DNA of 12,318 bases from Alphaproteobacteria bacterium (GTDB lineage: Bacteria; Pseudomonadota; Alphaproteobacteria; Micavibrionales; CSBR16-224), in assembly GCA_006226225.1 (NCBI GenBank), contig SBHI01000102.1, forward strand, positions 1-12,318, written 5' to 3'. A program made the position numbers and the translations under genes. A model generated the notes under the pieces. It made no database searches and had not been told where the DNA came from. It saw nothing but the letters and a program-made list of their open reading frames with translations. Of the stretch, positions 6,518 to 12,318 are shown one piece after another (position 1 is the first letter of the stretch; each line of letters begins with the position of its first letter).

Positions 6518-7282
6518 TTACATGGCAACGGTTGGACATTTCTGCAGAATTTCCAGCAATTTTTCTTTGGAGGCGGGTTTGGTCAAAAAGCTGTGCGCGC
6601 CTTTTTCGATGGCTTGCAGAATATTGGTTTTGACACTGTCGGCACTCAGCATAACGATATGTGCGTCGGGATCATGGTCAAGAATGTCGTCAATCAGTTC
6701 GATGCCTGTTTTGCCGGGCATATGAATATCCAGAAACAACAGATCGGGATTGGATTTTTGATACTCCTCCACAACGCCGTTGCCGTTATCCGCTTCAAAA
6801 ACCGTACCGTATTTTTTGATGGCGGTGCCGATGGTTTTGCGCAGAAACATATCATCATCCGCAATCATGAAAATATTATCTTTGCGTACCAGACGTTTGT
6901 CGTAGAAGATGTTTTTCGTTTTTTCCGGATCTTTGTTATGCAGGTCGTTTTTCAACCGCCGCAGACCTTGCAGGCTCATTTTACGAACGGTCAGATGTGA
7001 GCTGTGATCGGGTAGGTGCTTTTCCAATTCACTGCGGAGCTCGATATAGTTTTTCTGCGCGCCCAGATTAACCAGCATGACAATGTTGTGGTCGGCTTTT
7101 TGTACGATCAGCCCGTCTTTGTCGACATAGGCTGCCGCCAGTTTCTTGACAATGTTGCGGGAATAATCGGGGTCTTTCTTGGTGGTGCGGACAATCACAA
7201 TTTGCCAGCCGTCGAGATCGGCTTGAATAGATGGTGCCAATTGTATCAGAACATCCTTGTTTCCGGTTGATGCGATAATCAC
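6518..7282 (-). CDS. Response regulator with uncharacterised N-terminal domain and C-terminal receiver
   Basis: The 254-residue protein begins with GTG at 7282, served by GAGGGG at 7291-7296 with 8 bases between. Residues about 135-250 are a complete receiver domain: acidic ADDD (D142-D144), phospho-acceptor D185 in LFLDIHMPG, S213 in MLSAD and K235 in FLTKP. The first 130 residues match no domain I recognise. Their predicted order (strand WQIVIVRT, helix, strands DGLIV and NIVMLVNL, helix, strand LTVRKM) could be a ferredoxin-like or cyclase-like fold; no GGDEF or other catalytic signature is present. The receiver is at the C-terminus and no DNA-binding domain follows, so the output is probably not direct transcription control. 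The hybrid kinase gene ends 111 bases upstream, and its Hpt domain is the likely phosphate donor. Confidence 0.88.
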   Translation of the reverse strand: MIIASTGNKDVLIQLAPSIQADLDGWQIVIVRTTKKDPDYSRNIVKKLAAAYVDKDGLIVQKADHNIVMLVNLGAQKNYIELRSELEKHLPDHSSHLTVRKMSLQGLRRLKNDLHNKDPEKTKNIFYDKRLVRKDNIFMIADDDMFLRKTIGTAIKKYGTVFEADNGNGVVEEYQKSNPDLLFLDIHMPGKTGIELIDDILDHDPDAHIVMLSADSVKTNILQAIEKGAHSFLTKPASKEKLLEILQKCPTVAM

Positions 7283-7351
7283 TTTTCTTTCCCCTCAAAT
7301 TTAAAAAATATGACGCAAAGGCGGTTTTTATAAATATAACTCGTGATTGAA

Positions 7352-7379
7352 TTATTATAAACTTCCATCCTCTTTTCAA
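7352..7379 (-). promoter_or_regulatory. Weak promoter candidate between kinase and regulator genes
   Basis: The 111-base spacer is very AT-rich. On the minus strand TTGAAA (7379-7374) precedes TAATAA (7357-7352) by 16 bases, overlapping a perfect TATAAT (7359-7354) that is only 14 bases away. This could let the regulator be expressed apart from the kinase. In AT-rich DNA such matches arise easily. Confidence 0.25.
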
Positions 7380-7393
7380 GAAACTTCTACGCG

Positions 7394-10300
7394 TCAGATA
7401 AACCCCTCTTCTTCCATATAAGCGCAAACGCTGTCATAGGCGGCGGTGATCTCTTTGTACAGTGTTTGCCTCTCTGTTTTGGTTGTATTTTCCTTATTTT
7501 GCGCTTCGGCGCAAAGCGTACGCAGATCTTCCGCGCCGATCATGGCCGCGCCACCTTTCATCTGGTGTGCGATTTCCGACCATTCTTTATTGCGCCCGGG
7601 GGTGATCTGCTCTTTTAACGCGGCCAGAGACACTGCGAATTGCCGTTTGAAAAGCTCCAGCAGTTCGCGCTGTTCATCCTTGTCGCCATCAGTGTAATCA
7701 TTGATATGCACCAGATTGATGGGGGTAAGCGCCTCTTTTTTCGCAGCGGCAGAGACGGCAACATGTGCATCTGACAGTAATTGCGCATCAAAAACCAGCC
7801 AATAGCTTATCAGTTCGGCCGCGTCATTGATGTTGAGCGGCTTTGTAATATATTCATTCATGCCGGCTCCCAGACATTTTTCCTTTGTGCCTTGCATGGC
7901 ATCCGCCGTCATAGCGATAATCGGGGTTGGCGGCTTGCGTCCCATCTCTTTTTCCATACGCCGTATTTCACGTGCGGCGTCATAGCCGCTTTTCTCCGGC
8001 ATGTGACAATCCATCAGGATCAGGTCATATTTTCTTGCGGTGGCCATATCAATGGCTTCCTGACCGTTTTCAGCAAAATCAAAGGACTTGCAGCCGATTT
8101 TATTCAGCAGTTTTTCAACGACCATGCGGTTCATGTCATGGTCTTCTGCCACCAACAGCCGCGCTTTATCAATGCTGACGCGCTGCCCGTTATGTATTTC
8201 GGGCAGTTCTTGGGGAGAGATTTTTTTCTTTGTACCGTCAGTAAGGTCAGCTTTGGTGAAAGGAATTTTGACGGTGAAGCAGGAACCGGAACCGACCTTG
8301 CTTTGGACACTGATCTCGCCCTTCATCATGCCGATCAGCTCTTTGATAATGGTCAGACCCAGCCCCGATCCGCCGTAGTGACGCGTTGTCGAGCTATCGG
8401 CCTGTGTGAATTTTTCAAAAATCGCATCAATGCGGTTTTTTGGAATACCGATACCGGTATCACGGACATCGCATTGCAAAATGACGCGGTTTTCGCGCGG
8501 CCCCGGCAATGCCTCGACCGTCACATCAATACTGCCCTGATGCGTATAGCGGATGGCGTTGATCACCAGATTATTCATGATGCGGTGAAAACGCGACGGG
8601 TCGCCTTTAACGACCAGAGAATCTTTGTTGCCGATATTGCAGCTGAGAACCAGGCCTTTTTGGCTGGCCAGATGCGACAGGGATTTGGTGACATGGTGAA
8701 TAATCTCATAACAGTCAAACGGCACTTTTTCGAGCTTCATATCGCCAGCTTCGATTTTGGAAATATCAAGGACATCGTCAACAATGGTCAGCAGTGATTG
8801 TGCGGATTTATGGATGACTTCGAAGGCGGTGTAATTTTCTTCACCCAGCTCATGCGCATCCAGCAGGTCATTCATGCCGATAATGGCGTTCAGCGGGGTG
8901 CGCAGCTCGTGACTCATATTGGCGAGAAAGTCGGATTTTGCCTGATTGGCCTGTTCGGCGCGGTCTCTTTCGCGTTTCAGCGCTTCCTGTGTTTGAATCC
9001 TTTCGCTGACATCTTCATAAATCGTCAGCAGCAGCGACTGGTCATGCGCGTCATTATAGATCGGTACTTTGATCACATGCAGGTTGGCGACACCTTGGGA
9101 TGTTGTTATTTTCTCCGCTTCCAGTTCCAGAATGTCACCGCTGTCCATTACGGCGCGGTCTGTTGTCAGCATGGCGGCGGCTTCGCTTTTCGGCAGAATA
9201 TCCTTATCGTATTTTCCTGTCATGTCACCGGGTTTGATCCCGAACATCTGCTGTGCCGTTTTGTTGACCATGACCCAGCGGAAATCCTTGCGGGCGTCTT
9301 TGACGAAAATAGCGAGCGGCATATTATCCAAAAGCGTATCCAGAAATTGCCGCTGTTGCTTTTCTTCACGCTCGACATTCTGTACGCGCGTGATCATTTC
9401 TTCTTTCTCTGTAACGCGGCGTTCCAGATCCCGTTTCAGAATTTCCACTTTCTGCTGTTCAACGATTCCGTTTCCGCAAAACCAGCTAAAGACCATCAGG
9501 ATTAGACCGCCGCCAACGGTCAAAACGATGCCAATTCCGTGAAGCATTAAAGGCTTTGGCGGTGGGGTATAGGTGACGATATACCAACGCTGGCGTTCGG
9601 AGACGACATTTTTTCCCGCCAGCTTCGGCAGCTCATTTTTCAGATCGATTTCATGCGAGAACCATGATCCGCCCTCTGCATCCTGATAGCTTTGGCTTTT
9701 TTTGCCGCGTATGGCGTTCCATACATCGGGATAGTCTCTATGCATATTTGCGTCATGTTCCCGCATAAAGCCCCATAAATCCTCATCAGGGCGTCCGGCC
9801 ATATAATAACCGCCTTCATTGAGCAGCATAAAGTCGCTATGGGTATCGGCGGCATTTAACTGGTCAAAACTCGATATAATATCTTTGGCATTGATATTAT
9901 ACATGAAGATGCTTTCAGGCTTTTCGTCTTGTCCATCGTGATAAAGCGGTTTGATAATACGAATAGTCGGGATCCAGGGGGTGGTAATGTGACCGTTATC
10001 GATATTCAAATCCATCCGTGTGATGTAAATCTGGCCCGCCTCCAGCTTTAATGTGTTTGCAAAAAAATACCGTCCTGATTTTTCCTGCAGTTCCTCCGGT
10101 TTTTTCAAATAGGCGCTGCCATCGGGCTTTTTATCGGCGCGGATCATTTCTTTACCGTCGACATCAATTAAGCGTATTTTGTAGACATCCGGGCTATCGC
10201 GCACGATCATCATAAACAGCTCTGCGAGTTCGGTGCGATGCTCCTCCGGCGCGTGAAGAAATTTTTCTATAACGGGGGATTGCGCAGTAATTTTCAAAGA

Positions 10301-10531
10301 GGTGATATAGTTTTTCACCAGCTCGGTCGTTTTATTCGCCAGAACCAGACTGGCGGCTTTCGAAGAATGTTGCGTTTCTTGCAGTCTTTCAGAAAAAAGG
10401 GCTTCCCGGTATGCTTGCCAGGAAAAAACAGCCGTACCCGCGATGAGCGTAAAAATCAGACAGGAAATAAATATTTTCCGCCCCAGCATATTTGGTATGG
10501 TGCTGTTTTCAGACGAAGACTGTTGCGTCAT
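7394..10531 (-). CDS. Hybrid sensor histidine kinase with PAS, receiver and Hpt domains
   Basis: A 1045-residue membrane kinase with a full phosphorelay in one chain. Domains in order: membrane segment 1 (about 19-37); a large periplasmic Cache-like sensor (about 40-325, with KIRLIDVDGKEMIRAD at 118-133); membrane segment 2 (about 328-351); a coiled coil (about 358-398); a PAS domain (about 395-510); HisKA with H541 in SHELRTPLNAIIG; the ATPase with N658, DTGIGIP (691-697) and GGSGLGL (720-726); a receiver with E796/D797, D841 in LILMDCHMP, T875 and K897; and an Hpt domain with H989 in AHQMKGGAAMIGA. All key residues are present, so it should be active. The layout is BarA-like but with a large periplasmic sensor; the ligand is unknown. 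The ribosome site is weak (AGAGA). The regulator gene downstream is the probable final phosphate acceptor. Confidence 0.95.
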   Translation of the reverse strand: MTQQSSSENSTIPNMLGRKIFISCLIFTLIAGTAVFSWQAYREALFSERLQETQHSSKAASLVLANKTTELVKNYITSLKITAQSPVIEKFLHAPEEHRTELAELFMMIVRDSPDVYKIRLIDVDGKEMIRADKKPDGSAYLKKPEELQEKSGRYFFANTLKLEAGQIYITRMDLNIDNGHITTPWIPTIRIIKPLYHDGQDEKPESIFMYNINAKDIISSFDQLNAADTHSDFMLLNEGGYYMAGRPDEDLWGFMREHDANMHRDYPDVWNAIRGKKSQSYQDAEGGSWFSHEIDLKNELPKLAGKNVVSERQRWYIVTYTPPPKPLMLHGIGIVLTVGGGLILMVFSWFCGNGIVEQQKVEILKRDLERRVTEKEEMITRVQNVEREEKQQRQFLDTLLDNMPLAIFVKDARKDFRWVMVNKTAQQMFGIKPGDMTGKYDKDILPKSEAAAMLTTDRAVMDSGDILELEAEKITTSQGVANLHVIKVPIYNDAHDQSLLLTIYEDVSERIQTQEALKRERDRAEQANQAKSDFLANMSHELRTPLNAIIGMNDLLDAHELGEENYTAFEVIHKSAQSLLTIVDDVLDISKIEAGDMKLEKVPFDCYEIIHHVTKSLSHLASQKGLVLSCNIGNKDSLVVKGDPSRFHRIMNNLVINAIRYTHQGSIDVTVEALPGPRENRVILQCDVRDTGIGIPKNRIDAIFEKFTQADSSTTRHYGGSGLGLTIIKELIGMMKGEISVQSKVGSGSCFTVKIPFTKADLTDGTKKKISPQELPEIHNGQRVSIDKARLLVAEDHDMNRMVVEKLLNKIGCKSFDFAENGQEAIDMATARKYDLILMDCHMPEKSGYDAAREIRRMEKEMGRKPPTPIIAMTADAMQGTKEKCLGAGMNEYITKPLNINDAAELISYWLVFDAQLLSDAHVAVSAAAKKEALTPINLVHINDYTDGDKDEQRELLELFKRQFAVSLAALKEQITPGRNKEWSEIAHQMKGGAAMIGAEDLRTLCAEAQNKENTTKTERQTLYKEITAAYDSVCAYMEEEGFI

Positions 10532-10560
10532 AGATAAAATCTCTGGTCAGATAAAAACAC
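10528..10560 (-). other. Possible 10-codon leader ORF overlapping the kinase start
   Basis: On the minus strand a GTG at 10560 opens a 10-codon frame (reading FLSDQRFYL after the start) whose TGA overlaps the kinase ATG as ATGA. A strong GGAGG lies at 10568-10564, only 3 bases before this GTG and 32 before the kinase ATG, which itself has a poor site. That would fit translational coupling, but the 3-base spacing is short and the frame is tiny, so chance is quite possible. Confidence 0.2.
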
Positions 10561-10608
10561 TAACCTCCACGATACAAGTATTCTTTGTTTTGTGACAGGT
10601 TTTTTACG

Positions 10609-11568
10609 TCAACCGGGCTGGAAGATATTGTGGATGGCCAGAACAATGGCGACCGAGATGGCAAGACCGATCATCATTTTCATGAAATCCTTGCCGATCA
10701 ACGGAAAGACATAGGTGAATTTATAGCTTTCGCGGTGTACCGTGGCAATTGCCAGTTCGCGCCCCGTCAGCAGCCCGACAAAGACCCATGTTGTGGACAT
10801 TGGAATGCTGTTCATGCCTTTAAAATAAATCAACAGAAAGGCATAGATCAGATCAATGAATGTGGCGGAGCGCATAAAGCGTGACCCGGTTTTTTCCAGA
10901 ACGATTTCCTGAATTTTGCCGCCATGTGAATAGAAAATATAGCCCAGCCAGCCTGTTAATGCCGCAATGGTCAACAGCAGCAGCGGTAAAGGAAGCTGGC
11001 GGGGCAGGAAAACCGCAATATTGGCCATGTCATGTGTCAGCCATGAATACCACAGGAAGCCTGTTGCCACCCATTGCGCCGTGCGCCAAAAACCACGGTG
11101 TCCGGTCTTGACCTGATTATCCTTCTCATTCAAAAAATGCGCCAGCATCAGCCAGAACATATAGGCGACAACGGCGGCAAGGCCGTAACCGATCACGCTT
11201 TTGAACAGCATATCTTTTAACACAACGGTCGAGGCAAAGGCCGACAACACCAGAAATGTCGTTGAAACGGGAATGCCGATACGGGTCAGCAGTACCAGAA
11301 CGGCAGGGGCGGCAGCGTGATACCACTGGATATCGACGGGCGGGATTTTATCAAGGCGGCCATGTGAAATATCGCCGTCATAAAAATACCAGCCGGAAAA
11401 AAGCGCCAGCACCAGTACGGCACTTGCCGCCAGCCACAGCCAGTACCATTTAAAGGCCTTGTGGTTGGAGGCAATGAAGGTGCCGAGCGTCTGCACGGAA
11501 TCATTGGCAATGACGGCATAAGCCGCAAGGCAAAAGCCGATGATCGCATATATGGTATGAATATCCAC
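10609..11568 (-). CDS. PiT/PHO4-like membrane transporter, short form
   Basis: A 319-residue, strongly hydrophobic protein with roughly eight or more membrane spans. It shows the internal duplication typical of the PiT (PHO4) family of phosphate or sulfate carriers: AND in the first half (N22, D23) with PVSTT (100-104), and HDMAN in the second half (179-183) with PMSTT (256-260). It is shorter than PitA-type proteins of about 500 residues and the ND motifs are not standard, so the substrate is uncertain. Two GTG starts are possible. The one at 11577 has AAGGGG just one base away, too close; the one at 11568 has the same site at 10 bases and is preferred. It follows the IalB-family gene by 42 bases in the same direction, so they may be cotranscribed. 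Confidence 0.7.
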   Translation of the reverse strand: MDIHTIYAIIGFCLAAYAVIANDSVQTLGTFIASNHKAFKWYWLWLAASAVLVLALFSGWYFYDGDISHGRLDKIPPVDIQWYHAAAPAVLVLLTRIGIPVSTTFLVLSAFASTVVLKDMLFKSVIGYGLAAVVAYMFWLMLAHFLNEKDNQVKTGHRGFWRTAQWVATGFLWYSWLTHDMANIAVFLPRQLPLPLLLLTIAALTGWLGYIFYSHGGKIQEIVLEKTGSRFMRSATFIDLIYAFLLIYFKGMNSIPMSTTWVFVGLLTGRELAIATVHRESYKFTYVFPLIGKDFMKMMIGLAISVAIVLAIHNIFQPG

Positions 11569-11610
11569 GTCAGGCACACCCCTTGCCGTTGGATTGTTAT
11601 TTAGCCCTTT

Positions 11611-12144
11611 TTAAGGGGATGACTCGTTTTTGGCAAGCTCATTATAAGCCGCCGTAAAACCTTTCAGGGAAATCTGCACGGCAACAGGTTGTTTTATCCC
11701 TGCAGCACGGTAGGTGACATTCATTTTGCGCCCTTTTTTCATGTCGGAAATGCCTTTGTCGGACAGGCCGATTTCCGTCATGCAGCCATCCAGCAGACAG
11801 ATATGGAAGGGCAGGTTTTCTTTTTCGCCTTGATCGACATTCACAGCCAGACCGGCTGGCAGCACAACGCCCAGCGGCGTGCTAAGGCGCAGGGTCGGCA
11901 CGCGTCCGGCTTTGCCATCATCGACATAGCCGATACTGGCAATCAGCATCACTTGCGTTTTCTCCCCCTGTTTGATGGACAGGCGCTGAAAGGCGCGGCA
12001 GCGTTTTTCCTTGTCAACCGTTTCGCAGACCAGGCGCCAGTCATCGAAATCCTGCGCGGTCGGTTCCGCTGCTGCGGCTGCGGCGGGCTGCGGCGCCAGT
12101 AAAAACAGGGTGAAGATTGTAAGAACGGTAAGGATTCTAAGCAT
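11611..12144 (-). CDS. Invasion-associated locus B (IalB) family periplasmic protein
   Basis: A 177-residue secreted protein with a signal peptide (MLRI, hydrophobic core, then a run of alanines ending near 26). The mature part has the IalB-family pattern: DDWRLVC (C40), KRCRAFQ (C49), a middle region with LPAGLAVNVD (95-104), FHICLLDGCMTEI (C116, C121), a later basic KKGRK segment and a C-terminal SLKGFTAAYNEL. Four cysteines in two close pairs suggest two disulfides in the periplasm. IalB was named for a role in red-cell entry by Bartonella, but the family is widespread in non-pathogenic alphaproteobacteria and its biochemical role is unknown. The ATG at 12144 is chosen because AAGGGG (12156-12151) sits 6 bases upstream; an ATG at 12165 would add seven residues before the signal peptide. 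Confidence 0.9.
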   Translation of the reverse strand: MLRILTVLTIFTLFLLAPQPAAAAAAEPTAQDFDDWRLVCETVDKEKRCRAFQRLSIKQGEKTQVMLIASIGYVDDGKAGRVPTLRLSTPLGVVLPAGLAVNVDQGEKENLPFHICLLDGCMTEIGLSDKGISDMKKGRKMNVTYRAAGIKQPVAVQISLKGFTAAYNELAKNESSP

Positions 12145-12179
12145 AGGCAGCCCCTTGTTGCACATGAATTGATGGCAGA

Positions 12180-12208
12180 AGTCTAGGACATCGGGGCGGG
12201 GGTATCAA
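12180..12208 (-). promoter_or_regulatory. Promoter candidate for the IalB-family gene
   Basis: On the minus strand TTGATA (12208-12203), five of six to consensus, and TAGACT (12185-12180), four of six, are 17 bases apart. The -35 overlaps the stop codon of the preceding gene. The expected leader is about 30 bases. Confidence 0.5.
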
Positions 12209-12318
12209 GCTTTTGCTTTTTGTTCCTGTGGCGCGTTTTGTTCTGCGGATAAAAATGCGGCGCCGTCTGTTTTCAGATGGGCGTAAAGCGTGGCGATTTT
12301 CATTTTTAAACCGTCATT
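12205..12318 (-). CDS. C-terminal end of an unidentified protein, cut by the window edge
   Basis: The minus strand is open from the window edge to a TGA at 12207-12205, giving 37 residues that include KIATLYAHLKTDGAAFL and end in a polar, alanine, glutamine and lysine-rich tail. The composition looks coding, and the gene would lie 60 bases upstream of the IalB-family gene in the same direction. A start at an internal ATG at 12303 would make a 32-residue protein, which is less likely. I do not recognise the family from this fragment. Confidence 0.5.
   Translation of the reverse strand, partial: NDGLKMKIATLYAHLKTDGAAFLSAEQNAPQEQKAKA

Noticed and set aside
6509..7000. A 163-codon plus-strand frame opposite the response regulator.
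   Set aside because: It is the mirror of conserved receiver-domain sequence with biased composition and no good ribosome site.
7781..9505. Two long plus-strand open frames (338 and 235 codons) lying back to back opposite the kinase gene.
   Set aside because: They are antisense to a kinase with all domains and catalytic residues intact, their translations show no family pattern, and they have the His, Cys and Phe-rich composition of shadow frames.
10589..10616. TTGACG over the stop of the PiT-like gene, considered as the -35 of a kinase promoter.
   Set aside because: No acceptable -10 lies 15-19 bases downstream on the minus strand.
11600..11620. CCCTT-TTT-AAGGG hairpin at the end of the IalB-family gene, considered as a terminator.
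   Set aside because: The stem is only about 5 pairs with two A-T pairs, and no T run follows on the minus strand.

Overview
The window looks like ordinary chromosome from an alphaproteobacterium of moderate GC content. This is an inference from an IalB-family periplasmic protein, the dapA-smpB gene order and an ScsB-type envelope reductase. No single gene proves the lineage. There is no rRNA, tRNA, CRISPR array, insertion sequence or phage gene, and no tract of 300 bases or more lacks a gene.

Left part (1-2748). A probable promoter near 46-74 drives dapA (lysine and cell-wall precursor synthesis) and smpB (trans-translation), which form a tight operon. A possible divergent gene is cut by the left edge. 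Facing smpB, with only 4 bases between the stop codons, is a minus-strand FAD-dependent oxidoreductase with some MICAL-like sequence features. It has its own near-consensus promoter.

Envelope redox operon (2982-5787). A 700-residue ScsB/DsbD-type membrane electron transporter is followed by a secreted redoxin-fold protein that probably receives its electrons. A strong hairpin terminator at 5809-5840 ends this operon and sits across the stop codon of the convergent neighbour.

Minus-strand block (5823-12318). In transcription order it holds the C-terminus of an unidentified protein, an IalB-family secreted protein with four cysteines, a short PiT/PHO4-like membrane protein, a large hybrid histidine kinase (sensor, PAS, HisKA, ATPase, receiver, Hpt), a response regulator with an unusual N-terminal domain, and a lipoprotein with a transglutaminase-like Cys-His-Asp pattern. 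The kinase, regulator and lipoprotein are in the same direction and probably work together, with the kinase's Hpt domain passing phosphate to the regulator.

I found no clearly new multi-gene system. The most worthwhile unknowns are the N-terminal domain of the response regulator, the transglutaminase-like lipoprotein next to a thiol-redox operon, the redoxin with one active-site cysteine, and the MICAL-like flavoprotein.
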